Source of the DNA: Paenibacillus sp. P25
Lineage (GTDB): Bacteria > Bacillota > Bacilli > Paenibacillales > NBRC-103111
Length of the DNA stretch: 64,000 nt
Direction of reading: 5' to 3'
Assembly: GCA_024704175.1 (NCBI GenBank)
Contig: CP085629.1
Location: 6,675,001 to 6,739,000 of the forward strand
Shown: piece by piece, positions 41,030 through 51,392 of the stretch
Position numbering within the stretch: position 1 is the first letter of the stretch
Layout: every line of letters starts with the position of its first letter
The notes under the pieces: generated by a model
Databases searched by the model: none
What the model was told of the DNA's origin: nothing
Seen by the model: only the letters and a program-made list of their open reading frames with translations
Made by a program: the position numbers and the translations under genes

Positions 41030-41578
41030 TCAGGGCTCACCGGATGCGGCGCGGCTTCTCCATTCGTCTTCCAGCATGGCCATCTCAATCAGGCTCCAGT
41101 ACGCATCCCCGATTCTGCGGGCGTCTCGCAGGAGGCCCTCCCGGACGAACCCCGCCCTCTCATAGCAGGCGATGGCCGGGCGGTTGAAATCGAATACGCC
41201 CAGGCTGATCCGGTGCAGCCGCGACTCGTCAAAGCCGATTCGCAGCACCGCCTCGATCATCAGCGAGCCGATGCCCCGGCCCCGCACGGACGGGTCGCCG
41301 AGCAGCACCTTGCCGATCCGGGCCGACCGGTTCGAGCGGTCAATAGAGCCGAGGCAGATGTGTCCGACGGATCGTCCGTCCTCGTCCAGCACGACCTTAT
41401 AGATTAGGCGCTCCGAAATCTCCGGATCGCCCGAGCCGGCCATATACCGCTCCAGCTGATCCGCCGTTAGCGGATGCTTGAATGCGGGCCCGGCCCATTG
41501 AAGCAGGAAAGCTTCGTCTCCCGACCAAGCGATGAGTGCAGGAATATCCTCGGCCGTGAACGGTTCGAGCCTAATCAT
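41030..41578 (-). CDS. GNAT family N-acetyltransferase
   Basis: This intact 182-residue acetyltransferase has the acetyl-CoA motif region VRGRGIGSLMIEAVLRIGF (a Q/RxxGxG/A-type loop) near 95 and the RimJ/RimL-like segment RISLGVFDFNRPAIACYERAGFVREGLLRD. It transfers acetyl to an amine; the substrate is unknown. Its start overlaps the end of the small membrane protein gene by eight bases. Confidence 0.88.
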   Translation of the reverse strand: MIRLEPFTAEDIPALIAWSGDEAFLLQWAGPAFKHPLTADQLERYMAGSGDPEISERLIYKVVLDEDGRSVGHICLGSIDRSNRSARIGKVLLGDPSVRGRGIGSLMIEAVLRIGFDESRLHRISLGVFDFNRPAIACYERAGFVREGLLRDARRIGDAYWSLIEMAMLEDEWRSRAASGEP

Positions 41579-41747
41579 GGCGTTTCACCCCGTTTTTTAA
41601 ATGGTTTTGATTGATCATGAGGTCCAGTCTTCCAATCAAACGTTCCTGGTTTTCCATCTGTTTCTTGATCCGGACTTCGATGCGGAGCAGCGTCAAAGTG
41701 ATGACAAGAAGGAAAATAAATGCAATAATATCTCTAATATCAACCAT
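41571..41747 (-). CDS. small single-pass membrane protein
   Basis: This 58-residue protein has one N-terminal membrane helix (DIIAFIFLLVITLTLL), then a charged helical tail (VRIKKQMENQERLIGRLDLM). ATG 41747 lies 12 bases after AAAGGAG. It overlaps the acetyltransferase start, so the two are co-transcribed. No family is recognised. Confidence 0.6.
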   Translation of the reverse strand: MVDIRDIIAFIFLLVITLTLLRIEVRIKKQMENQERLIGRLDLMINQNHLKNGVKRHD

Positions 41748-42108
41748 TGGAGGCTTTCTCCTTTTATTTCCATTATACCATGTGGAGGAGCCCCGGAAAC
41801 AGAATCCCCGTTCCAACCGGGAACCCATTCCGCTTTCTTTATAAAATTTTTTTAGAAAAAAATAGGTCTATTGCATCATTCGAATGGAAGTCGGTCTAGC
41901 CCTATAATAATATGAGAAAACGGCCTTCCCATAGACAGGGATTCGAAATATCGAACAGGCCTGTAGAACTAGGATATTAGGATTGAATGCGGATTATGAG
42001 CCCCTATAACCATAGGAGAGTCTCTATAGGTATTGCCCTCTAATGCTTATCAACACCGGATTTGCTGCAACCATCAGAAGCCATGGCCAGGAGAGGCAGG
42101 AATGATCA
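41748..42108. other. intergenic region before the HD-GYP gene
   Basis: This 361-base AT-rich stretch has a CTATAATAATATG string near 41902 that could be a -10 box, but no well-spaced -35. Short ACCATAGGAG/CTCTATAGG-type repeats occur near 42010. No gene is apparent. Confidence 0.35.
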
Positions 42109-43143
42109 TTGAGAGAATTATTAGGCATGAGGGTTAAGTATGATGTAACGAACCGGGCGGGGCTAGTCATCATCCCTGCGCAAACCTTCGTCGAGCCGGA
42201 GCATCTGGAATTGCTCGAACGGCACCGGGTGGATCCTTATAGCATCATCTTCGCCGGCGAATCCCAGGTATCTCCGGAACCTCCGCCTTCGGCGGCCCCG
42301 TCGGTCTGCAGCGAATTGTTCCATAAGACGGTGGAGGAGTCGCGGGAGCTGTTCGAATCCGTCCGGAAATCCGGGAAGGTCCCGCTCCTTGAGATTCGCA
42401 AAGAAATCGCCCCGATGGTGCAGGAAACCGCTTTTCACTCCGACGTGTTCGAACTGCTGGAGGCCGTGAAGGCCAAGGATGACTACACCCACCGGCATCA
42501 TATCGGGGTCGGCGTGATTTCCACGTTGATCGGCAAATGGATGGGGATGGAAGAGCCGGATCTTTCCGCGTTAACCTTGGCGGCGACGCTCCACGACATC
42601 GGGAAGCTGAAGATTCCGTCCCATATTCTGGACAAGCCCGAGAAATTGACTCCTGACGAGTACAAGCTGGTGCAGAAGCATACCGTCCACGGCTACGAGC
42701 CGCTGAAGAATACGGTCGGCGTCCAGCACCGCGTGGCGCTTGTGGCCCTGCAGCATCATGAACGGGAGGACGGGGCAGGTTACCCCCTCAAGCTCGGGAG
42801 CGGGCAAATCGGCCTCTTCAGCAAGATTGTCGCGGTAGCGGACATTTTTCATGCGATGTCTTCCAAGCGGCCTTACCACGACCCGATTCCGTTCTATCAG
42901 ATCATGAACCAAATGAGGGACGGGAAATTCGGGGAACTGGAGCCTAACATCGTATCACTCTTCTTGAATCAAATGACACGCAGATTGGTTGGCACCAAGG
43001 TGATTCTCACCGACGGCCGGCAGGGAGAAGTCGTATACATAAATCCATCCGATACGGAGACTACGCTGATCAAGGTCGATAACGAATATATCGATCTCAG
43101 CAAGGAACGTCATCTGCAAATTAAAGAAATTGCGGCCATCTAA
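42109..43143 (+). CDS. HD-GYP domain protein, probable c-di-GMP phosphodiesterase
   Basis: This intact 344-residue protein has an N-terminal region without a recognised domain (residues 1-120) followed by an HD-GYP domain. It has HDIGK with HRHHIG upstream (metal ligands), and HHEREDGAGYP with the GYP signature. A C-terminal PilZ-like beta tail (GTKVILTDGRQGEVVYIN) follows. It should hydrolyse c-di-GMP in the cytosol. The start is TTG 42109 with a modest AGGAAT site. A LuxR-type regulator gene follows 22 bases later. Confidence 0.87.
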   Translation: MRELLGMRVKYDVTNRAGLVIIPAQTFVEPEHLELLERHRVDPYSIIFAGESQVSPEPPPSAAPSVCSELFHKTVEESRELFESVRKSGKVPLLEIRKEIAPMVQETAFHSDVFELLEAVKAKDDYTHRHHIGVGVISTLIGKWMGMEEPDLSALTLAATLHDIGKLKIPSHILDKPEKLTPDEYKLVQKHTVHGYEPLKNTVGVQHRVALVALQHHEREDGAGYPLKLGSGQIGLFSKIVAVADIFHAMSSKRPYHDPIPFYQIMNQMRDGKFGELEPNIVSLFLNQMTRRLVGTKVILTDGRQGEVVYINPSDTETTLIKVDNEYIDLSKERHLQIKEIAAI

Positions 43144-43165
43144 AAGCGAGAGGATAAGGCGCATC

Positions 43166-43447
43166 ATGCTCACATCTGCAGAACGCGGTCATCAAGCGCC
43201 TATGAGCGCTTTAAATGAAGCTATCGGACAACTAGCTCTACGGTATAAGCTGACGAACCGGGAGACGGAAATCATTTATCTGCTGGCCGCGCACGGCTAC
43301 AGCAATAAGGAGATCGCCGCCCGCCGCTTCATCAGTGAGAAAACCGCCAAGCATCATACCGAGAAAATTATGCAAAAGATCGGGACGAATTCCACCCGAA
43401 AATTATTATCCGTCATTATAGGTGCTTTGGCCGAGGACGTCGGCTGA
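43166..43447 (+). CDS. stand-alone LuxR/GerE-type DNA-binding protein
   Basis: The protein is about 93 residues and consists mainly of the LuxR-type helix-turn-helix (LTNRETEIIYLLAAHGYSNKEIAARRFISEKTAKHHTEKIMQK), with a short N-terminal extension and no receiver domain. GerE is organised this way. ATG 43166 follows AAGG; an upstream in-frame start at 43130 overlaps the HD-GYP stop. Tight spacing to the HD-GYP gene suggests one operon. Confidence 0.87.
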   Translation: MLTSAERGHQAPMSALNEAIGQLALRYKLTNRETEIIYLLAAHGYSNKEIAARRFISEKTAKHHTEKIMQKIGTNSTRKLLSVIIGALAEDVG

Positions 43448-43459
43448 AGCTAAAGTGAG

Positions 43460-43497
43460 AACGCCGCGGGCAGCTTGAGCTGTCCGCGGCGTTTCTT
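43460..43497. terminator. bidirectional terminator
   Basis: AACGCCGCGGGCAGCT and AGCTGTCCGCGGCGTT pair almost fully over 16 bases with a two-base gap between arms. It lies between the converging LuxR-type and pbpG genes. Confidence 0.85.
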
Positions 43498-43511
43498 CGT
43501 GGTTCGGCGCC

Positions 43512-45563
43512 TCAGCTGCTCCACCAGCGCTTCAAGTCCTGCCACCAGGAGCCGTTCGGTTTCGGTCCCGTCGGCCGGTCCGGATCCTTTGCGGGCTGCG
43601 CGGTGCAGTATTCGGTCGGCTCCGTTCCCGCTATGAACGCTTCGGTCCGCGAGTTCGGGCAATCGGCGTTTGCGAGCTTCCCCGTCGCGGGATCGATATC
43701 CACGGTCACCACACCCTCCGGAACCGGAAACAGCTTCGGAGGCACAGACTCCAGTGTTTTCTCCGTGAAATCGGCGAAGATCGGCGCGGCCAGATGCGAC
43801 TCAACCGAGTTGACCTGCCGCCCCTTGTCATAACCGACCCATACGGCCGTTGCGAGCTCCGGCGTATATCCGACCATCCAGGCGTCGGTATCCGTCGTTC
43901 CCGTCTTGCCGGCTACGGGGCGCTTCAGCGTGCTCGAGACCCGGCCGCCGGTACCGCCTTGGTCGAAGACGCTCTCCATCAGCTGCGTCAGCACATAAGT
44001 GTACTGCGGCTCGATGACCGTTTCGGCCTTGGGCTGAGCCTCGTACAGCACGCGTCCTCTCCGGTCCTCGATGCGGAGAATTGCCGTCGGTTCGACGCGG
44101 ACACCTTCGCCCGCCAGGATGCTGAAGGCGGACGCCATTTCGAAGGGGCTGACCGGGAACGTTCCGAGCGCAAGCGAAGGCACGGGCTGCATCGGGCTCG
44201 TAATGCCCATCCGGCGGGCCATCTCGATCACGCGTTCCGGGCCGACCTCCAGGATCGAATGCACGGCGAAAATGTTGTCCGACTTCGCGATCGCCGTTCT
44301 TAGGTCGATCCAGTCGTAGAAAATGTTGCCGAAATTGCTCGGCGTATACGTCTGCCGCCCCTGGTCGTAGGTGAACGTCGTCGGCTCGCTCTTGAACTTC
44401 GTGAGCGGCGTGAACTGCTTCTCCTTCAGTGCCGTCAAATAGACGATCGGCTTGAAGGACGAGCCGGGCTGGCGGGTGGTCGCGAATACGCGGTTATACT
44501 GGTTCTTTGTATAATCCCGTCCGCCGACCATCGCTTTAATGTAGCCGCCGCGGGGGTCGATCGCCACCAGCGCCGCCTGAATATCGGGCGTATCCTTCAG
44601 CTGCTCGTTCACCGTGTCCTCGGCGATCTTCTGGGCGGACAGATCCAGGGTGGTGTAGATGCGCGACCCGCTTTCTTCGAATTGATCCTCCTCCAGCCCG
44701 AGGAGATCGGTCGCCTGGCTTCTGACATAATCGCGGAAATACGGTGCCACCGCGGCCTTCTTGCTTTCCAAAGGCAGAATGTTCAGCTTCTCGCGTCCGG
44801 CTTCATCAGCCTGCTGCGGCGTGATGTACCCGGCGTCGACCATGGTTTGCAGCACGGTTTTTTGCCGGTTCAGTGCATTCTTCATATCGTAGTAAGGCGA
44901 ATAATAGCGGGGTCCCTTCGGGATGCCGGCGAGCAGCGCGCTTTCGGCCAGCGTGAGATCTTTGGCGTCTTTGCCGAGAAACAGCCGGGAGGCGGCTTCG
45001 ATACCGTAAGTGGAGTGCCCGTAATAGATTTGGTTCAAATACTGCTCCAGAATCTGATCCTTGCTCATCTGCAGCTCCATCTCCACAGCGTAATATGTCT
45101 CCTGGATTTTGCGCGTCCAGGTCCGGTCATGAGACAGGTACAGATTGCGGGCGAGCTGCTGCGTAATCGTTCCGGCGCCCTGCACCTTGGAGAAGTGCTG
45201 CAGGTTGACCCAGGCGGCCCGGGCGATCGCCTTCGGATCGAAGCCGTAATGCTGATAGAAGTTCCGGTCCTCGACCGCCAGCGTCGCTTCCACCAGGAAG
45301 GGCGAAATCTCCTTCAGCGTTACTGCCTGCCGGTTCTTTACACTGCCGTAGGTTTCAATCAAATCCCCGTGCGCGTCGTAAATCTCCGAGGCCTCCGTCA
45401 TCTTGGATACCGGCGGCGACTGCGAGCGCATGAACAAGAGCAATACGATGGTCCCTGCCGAGAAGAGCAGCAGACAGCTGAAGCTGAACACAAACCATCG
45501 CTTGATGCGGCGCGCCCAGCGCAAAGCGGGAATGTCGCCGTCTTCGTGCCTTGTATCGGACAT
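43512..45563 (-). CDS. pbpG: class A penicillin-binding protein, PBP2d-like
   Basis: This intact 683-residue bifunctional enzyme has a membrane anchor at residues 27-48. The glycosyltransferase domain follows (EDRNFYQHYGFD with catalytic Glu, then GAGTITQQLARNLYL and the IPKGP region). The transpeptidase domain has RQPGSSFKP (active Ser), KSDN and AGKTGTT. It polymerises and cross-links peptidoglycan. The gene order ywhD, pbpG, speE, speB matches Bacillus, where PbpG has a role in spore wall synthesis. A YwhE-type short C-terminal tail (PKPNGSWWQDLKRWWSS) ends the protein. Confidence 0.93.
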   Translation of the reverse strand: MSDTRHEDGDIPALRWARRIKRWFVFSFSCLLLFSAGTIVLLLFMRSQSPPVSKMTEASEIYDAHGDLIETYGSVKNRQAVTLKEISPFLVEATLAVEDRNFYQHYGFDPKAIARAAWVNLQHFSKVQGAGTITQQLARNLYLSHDRTWTRKIQETYYAVEMELQMSKDQILEQYLNQIYYGHSTYGIEAASRLFLGKDAKDLTLAESALLAGIPKGPRYYSPYYDMKNALNRQKTVLQTMVDAGYITPQQADEAGREKLNILPLESKKAAVAPYFRDYVRSQATDLLGLEEDQFEESGSRIYTTLDLSAQKIAEDTVNEQLKDTPDIQAALVAIDPRGGYIKAMVGGRDYTKNQYNRVFATTRQPGSSFKPIVYLTALKEKQFTPLTKFKSEPTTFTYDQGRQTYTPSNFGNIFYDWIDLRTAIAKSDNIFAVHSILEVGPERVIEMARRMGITSPMQPVPSLALGTFPVSPFEMASAFSILAGEGVRVEPTAILRIEDRRGRVLYEAQPKAETVIEPQYTYVLTQLMESVFDQGGTGGRVSSTLKRPVAGKTGTTDTDAWMVGYTPELATAVWVGYDKGRQVNSVESHLAAPIFADFTEKTLESVPPKLFPVPEGVVTVDIDPATGKLANADCPNSRTEAFIAGTEPTEYCTAQPAKDPDRPTGPKPNGSWWQDLKRWWSS

Positions 45564-45707
45564 GCTTCGTTCGCCCCCTTCGCTCTCAAGAAATTAAGAG
45601 AAAAAGTCCCTTACTTCCCAGTATGGAAAAAGATTGAAGGGGCTAAACGCCTGCAAGCGGCCGAAATATTAATTTTTTTGGATTTGACGGGGCGGAGGGC
45701 GAATTTG

Positions 45708-45736
45708 TTTGCATTTTCGGGCGGATACACTATAAT
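45708..45736 (+). promoter_or_regulatory. sigma-A promoter of speE
   Basis: TTTGCA at 45708-45713, a 17-base spacer and a perfect TATAAT at 45731-45736 lie about 90 bases before speE. Confidence 0.6.
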
Positions 45737-45827
45737 ACAATTTGACGCAAACCCTTGCGGCTAAAACAGCCAATTAGCGCGCCCGGATCAGGATCCGAAC
45801 AAGCGCGAAGAAAGGTGATTCGATACG

Positions 45828-46655
45828 ATGGACTTGTGGTATACGGAGAAACAAACCGATAGCTTCGGCATTACGGCGAAAGTTCGCGAAACCTATGTGA
45901 GAGAGCAGACGGAATTTCAGGATCTTGCGATGATCGAGACGGAAGAATGGGGCACGATGCTGGTGCTCGACGGCATGGTCATGACGACCGTGAAGGACGA
46001 GTTCGTTTACCATGAAATGGTGGCCCACCCGGCGCTGTACACGCATCCGAATCCGAAGCATGTGCTCGTGGTCGGCGGCGGCGACGGCGGCGTCATCCGG
46101 GAAATCATGAAGCATCCGGAAGTGGAGAAAGCGGTCCTCGTCGACATCGACGGCAAGGTCATCGAGTACTCCAAGAAGTACCTGCCGAGCATCGCCGGCG
46201 AGCTCGACAACCCGCGGGTGCAGGTGATTGTCAACGACGGCTACATGCACATTCACGACCATAAGAATACATATGACGTGATCATGGTCGATTCGACCGA
46301 ACCGGTCGGCCCTGCCGTGAATTTGTTCACGCAAGGCTTCTACAAAGGCATTTATGACGCGCTGAAGGAAGACGGCATTTTTGTGGCGCAGACGGATAAC
46401 CCTTGGTTCAAAGCGGACCTGATCCAGAACGTGAACCGCGATGTGAAAGAAATTTTCCCGATCGTACGCGTCTACTGCGCGAACATTCCGACTTATCCGA
46501 GCGGTCTCTGGACGTTCACCATGGGCAGCAAGAAGTATGACCCGCTGGCCGTCGACGAGACGAAAATTCCGGAAATCAACACCAAATACTATTCGCCGCG
46601 GCTGCATAAAGCGGCATTCGTGCTTCCGAAATTCGTGGAAGACTTAACGAAATAA
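45828..46655 (+). CDS. speE: spermidine synthase
   Basis: This intact 275-residue aminopropyltransferase has the glycine-rich [18 protein letters not shown] motif, the VDIDGKVI acidic residue for the methylthioadenosine moiety and VDSTEPVGP with the catalytic Asp. It transfers aminopropyl from decarboxylated SAM to putrescine. ATG follows AAAGGTGA. It is 24 bases upstream of the agmatinase gene. Confidence 0.96.
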   Translation: MDLWYTEKQTDSFGITAKVRETYVREQTEFQDLAMIETEEWGTMLVLDGMVMTTVKDEFVYHEMVAHPALYTHPNPKHVLVVGGGDGGVIREIMKHPEVEKAVLVDIDGKVIEYSKKYLPSIAGELDNPRVQVIVNDGYMHIHDHKNTYDVIMVDSTEPVGPAVNLFTQGFYKGIYDALKEDGIFVAQTDNPWFKADLIQNVNRDVKEIFPIVRVYCANIPTYPSGLWTFTMGSKKYDPLAVDETKIPEINTKYYSPRLHKAAFVLPKFVEDLTK

Positions 46656-46679
46656 GCGAAGCCGGAGGAGAATGAAACG

Positions 46680-47550
46680 ATGAGACTCGATCAAAAATAT
46701 TCCGGCAACGTCTTTATCCTGAGTTCCGACGATTACGCCGGTTCGAAGGCCGTCATTTACGGCATGCCGATGGACTACACCGTCAGCTTCCGTCCCGGCT
46801 CCCGCTTCGGCCCAACGCGGGTCCGCGAAGTATCGATCGGGCTGGAGGAATACAGCCCTTATCTGGACAAGAGCCTCGAAGACATCACTTACTTCGATGC
46901 GGGCGACCTGCTGCTGCCCTTCGGCAATGCGGGACGCAGTCTGGAGATTATCGGGGAATATGTGAAGGGACTGCTGGCCGACGGCAAGTTCCCGCTCGGC
47001 CTCGGCGGCGAGCATCTCGTGTCCTGGCCGGTCATTCAGCAGGTCTATGCGAAGTACCCGGATTTGGCGCTGATTCATATCGATGCGCATGCCGATCTTC
47101 GCGAGCAGTACGAAGGCGAGCCGCTGTCCCATTCCACGCCGGTCCGCAAGGCGGCGGCGCTGATGGGCGGCAAGAACATTTACCAGTTCGGCATCCGCTC
47201 GGGCTCCCGGGAGGAGTTCCAATTCGGGCGCGAGCATATCAACTTCTACCCGTTCGATGTACTGGAGCCGCTCCGCAAGGTGCTTCCGGAGCTGGCGGGA
47301 CGCCCTGTGTATCTCACGATCGACATCGACGTGCTGGATCCTTCCTGCGCGCCGGGCACCGGCACCGCGGAGGCGGGCGGCATCACGTCGAAGGAGCCTG
47401 CTCGCAGCGATCCACGCCATGGCGGCGTCCGATCTGAACTTTGTCGGCGCCGACATCGTAGAGGTGGCTCCGGCGTATGATCCGACGGAGCAGACGCAGA
47501 TCGTAGCCAGCAAGCTGATGCGTGAAATTTTGCTCGGCCTGGTGAAATAG
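46680..47550 (+). CDS. speB: agmatinase
   Basis: This ureohydrolase is about 290 residues. The manganese ligands are in GGEHLVSWPV, IHIDAHADLR and TIDIDVLDPSCAPGTGT. It makes putrescine and urea from agmatine, feeding SpeE upstream. An extra C near 47395 breaks the frame just after AGGITSKE; the C-terminal part (LLAAIHAMAASDLNFVGADI and on) continues in the next frame. A strong terminator follows. ATG follows GGAGGAGA. Confidence 0.93.
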
Positions 47551-47560
47551 TACTAACGGC

Positions 47561-47603
47561 AAAGCCGGCCCTGCTCCTTCAAGGAGCGAGCCGGCTTTTT
47601 TGG
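47561..47603. terminator. bidirectional terminator
   Basis: AAAGCCGGC...GCTCCTT and AAGGAGC...GCCGGCTTT form a two-part stem followed by TTT. It lies between the converging speB and phosphoesterase genes. Confidence 0.85.
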
Positions 47604-47615
47604 CCTTTCCGCAGC

Positions 47616-48495
47616 TTATTTTCGCTTCAGTGTAAACAAGGTCAGCTCCGGCCTGCAGCAGAAGCGCACCGGGTGCATCGATACCCCGATGCCCCGGTTC
47701 ACATAGAGCTGAAGCTTGTCTTCGCCGAGAGAGTAGAGGCCCTGCACATATTTGCGGGCATACAGCGGCGTCATCACATGGCCGTAGAAGGGGATGCGGA
47801 CTTGTCCGCCGTGACTGTGCCCGGACAGCTGAAGATCCACCGGGTGCTCCGCGGCGATATCGGCAAAGTCGGGACAATGCGACAGCAGGACGGTACAGTC
47901 CTCCTTCGGCACGCCGCTCAGCGCCCGCCTCAGGTCGGGCCTTCCTTCCCACTGATCCTCCACGCCTGCGAGCCAGACGCGGCTTCCGCCATACTCCAGC
48001 TTGACCGCTTCATTGCGCAGCGGCCGGAAGCCGCCGGTCTGCAGCAAACTTATCACATGATCGACATGCCCGTAGTAATCATGGTTGCCGAGCACGGCGA
48101 ATTTGCCGTACTTGGCTTTCATGGCCCCAAGCGCCTCGGTCGCTTCGGCCCCGTCGGAGCCGACACTGTAGTCTACCAGATCCCCGGTAAAACAGATGAC
48201 ATCCGGCTGCAGCTCATTCACGAGACGGCTTAGCTTCAGCAGATCGCCCGCACCGTAATGAAACCCGAGATGAAGATCGCTGAATTGCACCATGCGAGCC
48301 CCGTCCATCGCTTGGGGCAAGCCCGGCCAGCGAAAGTGTCAGCCGCTTGATTTCGATCCAGCGGGGCTCCACCCAGCGGGCGTATCCGTAGTCGCCGCTC
48401 CCGGCCGCAAGCGACCCGCCCGTCAGGAGACCCGCTTTCTTCATAAAGTCTCTCCGCGTCAGACGAGGAGGAGGGCTTGTTTCGAAGCGGTTCAT
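47616..48495 (-). CDS. Tat-exported metallophosphoesterase, YkuE-like
   Basis: The phosphoesterase is about 293 residues. The N terminus carries a twin-arginine signal (TRRDFMKKAG followed by a hydrophobic stretch). The body has the calcineurin-like motifs SDLHLG, FTGDLVD, GNHDYYGH, LSHCPDF and SGHSHGGQ. YkuE-type enzymes are exported folded through Tat and act at the cell wall. A one-base shift near 48312 separates the signal region from the catalytic part. ATG 48495 follows GGAGG. Confidence 0.9.
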
Positions 48496-48655
48496 CGTAC
48501 CGAATCCTCCGTTGCCGTTTTCATGCCTATCTTTAGTTGATCCTGCCTTTTATACTAACAAGAATGGGCAGAAATTGGAAATCGGCGGGAAGACGGGGAG
48601 GAGAGGCTATGGTATAATGGTCCATTATGAGAACGGAAGGGAAAGGGGGATTGGC

Positions 48656-49106
48656 ATGACGGGGACAGGCAGTCCGGACGGCGCAAACCGGAAGGTGCTC
48701 GTAACCATTGAAAGCAGCGGGGATAACGGACAGATCAAGCAGCAGGCGGAAGGGGAGCTGTTTCCGAAGGGGCGCCAGTGTTATCTGCGTTATGCAGAGC
48801 CGCCCGAAGCGCAGCTGGGCCGAACGATCACGACCATCCGGCTGGAACCCGGTCAGCTTCGCATCGTTCGCCACGGAGACGTAAGAACGGAACAAACCTT
48901 CGATCCGAATGCCCGTCATATCGGTTATTTGAATGTTCAGCAGGGCCGGCTCGAGCTGGAAACGCATACGGATTCCGTGGAAGTCAGCGGCGATTGGACG
49001 GCGGACGCCCTGGCTCTTACGGTGCGCTGGAGCTACCGGCTTACGGTGGCGGGGGCGACCGGCGGGGCGTTTTCGCAACATTCTGACCGTCCGTTCCTCC
49101 TCTTAG
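48656..49106 (+). CDS. DUF1934 (YwiB-like) beta-barrel protein
   Basis: The protein is about 150 residues and of the calycin-like YwiB type: VLVTIESSGDNGQIKQQAEGE, then GRTITTIRLEPGQLRIVRHGDV and LNVQQGRLELETHTDSVEV. A frame break near 49050 hides the last strand; corrected, the protein ends GRFRNILTVRSSS with a stop at 49104. Without the correction it runs on over the convergent protease gene. ATG follows AAAGGGGG. Function unknown. Confidence 0.75.
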
Positions 49107-50276
49107 GATTTGGAAGAGACGGCGGACACCGCCCGGAGCGCATGGATTTCCTTGGCTCCCCCATCCGCTTGCCCGGCTTCAGAATCATACGCGCATGCTT
49201 GCTCAGCAGGAGCTTCACCTGCCGGGGCCGCAGGTCCGGTTTGCGCGCCAGCATGAGGGCGATCACGCCGCTGACGTGCGAGGTCGCCATGGAAGTGCCG
49301 CTCAGCTCGTGATATTGGCCGCGCAGCCAGGTGGAGTAGATCTTCTCGCCGGGAGCATAAATATCGATTTGCTTTCCGACATTGCTGAATGGGGCGATCC
49401 GCCCTTTGCGGGTGGTGGCTCCTACGGCGATCACCTGGCGGAAGCGGGCCGGGTAATCGACCTCCGCCTGTTTGCCTTCGTTGCCTGAAGAGGCAACGAC
49501 GATGATGCCCTGCCGGTAGGCGTTCAGCACCGCTTCTTCCAGCGCCTTGCTGTAGGTTTTCATCCCGAAGCTCATATTGATAATGTCGACGCCGTTCTGC
49601 ACGCACCAATCGATGCCGCTGATAATATCGGAGACGAAAGCGCCCCCTTGGTGATCGAACGCTTTGACCGGATGGATGATGGCCTGCGGGGCGACGCCGA
49701 TGATCCCGTTCTGGCGGGCGGAAGCTGCGATCGTTCCGGCGATATGCGTTCCGTGGCCGTTGTCGTCGAGCGGAAGCATCTGGCGGCTCAGGACGTTGAT
49801 GCCTTTCGACAAACAATGGCGGAGATCCGGGTGGGAATAGTCGGCCCCGGTATCGATGACGCCGATCCGGATGCGGTCCCCCGGGATTTGCTCCAGGCCA
49901 GTGGGGCCCGGATATGCTTGATGCCCCAAGGAATGCGGGCGGCGGTGGCTGATTTGGCGGTACTCTGCGATTTGGGCCGCGAGTCTTTGGCAGGCTGGGC
50001 GGCATGAACGCGTACCCGGATATCCGGCTCGATGGAGCGGACGTAGGGAACCTTGGCCAGCTTGCCCGAATGGCGCAGCGGACAGGAGATGGCCTGGATG
50101 CCGTACAGCGGCTGCACCGGGCTGGGGCTGGACGAGAATTTATTTAGGCGTCCGAGCAGTCTGGCGCAGGCGGCAAAATCGCGACGGTCGCCGAAACGGA
50201 TGATATGCCTCCCGTCGGCGCGATCGGATCCTTCCATTGCCTCATGCAGCCATTCCACGAATGTCGTTGGATCCAC
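49103..50276 (-). CDS. S8 subtilisin-like serine protease
   Basis: The protease is about 390 residues. The catalytic triad is Asp in GVIDTGADYSHPDL, His in NGHGTHIAGTIA and Ser in SGTSMATSHVSGV, with the oxyanion Asn in ASSGNEGK. An N-terminal region of about 110 residues may be a propeptide; no signal peptide is evident. The start is GTG 50276 behind GGGGGA; the earlier TTG at 50291 lacks a site. Frame breaks lie near 49915 and 49155; the corrected end (HALRAVSAVSSKS) gives a stop at 49103 that overlaps the convergent DUF1934 stop by two bases. Confidence 0.83.
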
Positions 50277-50791
50277 ATTCGATTCCCCCAATCATGAAAA
50301 ATCGTGCGAGAGCCTGCTTCCTCATACGAAGATGGCGCCCCAGCCGTCCGGGAATAGGAAGGGCACTCATATTCCGGTTAGGACCGGCCGCCGGTTTCTG
50401 AAGATACCTTTGTCTATCGTATGTAAGACCGTTTGCTCCCGTATGAGCGCATGGCCCGTTTTTAAATAAATAGGTGGCGGATTGTGTCAAAGAGCGGGCG
50501 GTTTCATACGATAGGATAGGGGAATATCTTGATTTCTTCCTAATCATCACCCAGGGGCGGGAGCCGAAGGCGTTACGTTCGGTCGCCGCGGATACAGTCA
50601 GAGCGAAGGAGAGGCCTGGCAGAAAACCGGCGGTTGCCGGTTCGCTGACCGGGAGCATCCTTCGTTTGCTTTGCCCGGGTTTCGCTTAAGACAGTTGCTT
50701 TTTTACATAAAATAAGGTTTACTAAATGATGACAATGGATATTGTAGTTGTGATAACGTAATATTTACGTCGGAAGGGAAGTGCCCCCATA
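50277..50791. other. intergenic region before rpoE
   Basis: This region of about 515 bases has only weak open frames on both strands with no recognisable product or good start site. Close to rpoE, ATGACA at 50729-50734 and GATAAC at 50752-50757 with a 17-base spacer form a plausible promoter. Confidence 0.4.
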
Positions 50792-51376
50792 ATGAGTGCT
50801 CAATACACGTTAAAGATCAGTGCGGAACAAGCCAAGGAAATGCCGATGGTAGACCTTGCTTTTGAGTCGCTGAAGGCGGCGAATACGCCGTTCTATTACC
50901 GGGATCTGATGAATGAGATTGCGAAGATCAAAGGTCTTTCGGACGATGAAGTCATGCAGGTAATTGCTCAACTATATACGGAGATCAATATCGATGGACG
51001 GTTCGCTTGCGTGGGAACCAACCTGTGGGGACTGAAGCGCTGGTATCCGGTGGAGAAATCCGAGGATGCCGTCGGCGGCGGCAAGCGCCCGCGCATTATC
51101 AACGACGAGGACGACGATCTGGACGACGACGATCTGTTCGCCGAGGAAGAAGACGTATTCGCCGAAGAAGAAGATTACGATTCCTTCGATACGCCTCGCG
51201 ACGAGTTCGATGCCGACGAGGAAGTGGAGGAAGAGGCCGAGTTCTTCGAAGAGGAAGAGATCGAAGACGAAGAACTGGATGACGAAGCCTTGGAAGAAGA
51301 CGCCGATCTGGATGAGGAAACCGAGGATGAGGAAGAAGACGAGGAACTGGATGAAGATGACGAGGATGACAAATAA
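50792..51376 (+). CDS. rpoE: RNA polymerase delta subunit
   Basis: This intact 194-residue protein has an ordered N-terminal HARE-HTH domain (PMVDLAFESLKAANTPFYYRDLMNEI to NLWGLKRWYP) and a C-terminal half made almost wholly of Asp and Glu. This is the standard form of Firmicute delta, which binds RNA polymerase and speeds recycling and promoter escape. As in Bacillus it is directly upstream of pyrG. Confidence 0.95.
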   Translation: MSAQYTLKISAEQAKEMPMVDLAFESLKAANTPFYYRDLMNEIAKIKGLSDDEVMQVIAQLYTEINIDGRFACVGTNLWGLKRWYPVEKSEDAVGGGKRPRIINDEDDDLDDDDLFAEEEDVFAEEEDYDSFDTPRDEFDADEEVEEEAEFFEEEEIEDEELDDEALEEDADLDEETEDEEEDEELDEDDEDDK

Positions 51377-51392
51377 TTCATCCCGCCTTCTC

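Noticed and set aside
50242-50689. Short open frames on both strands before rpoE
   Set aside because: They have no good start site, no domain and Arg/Pro/Ser-rich composition typical of non-coding GC-rich sequence.
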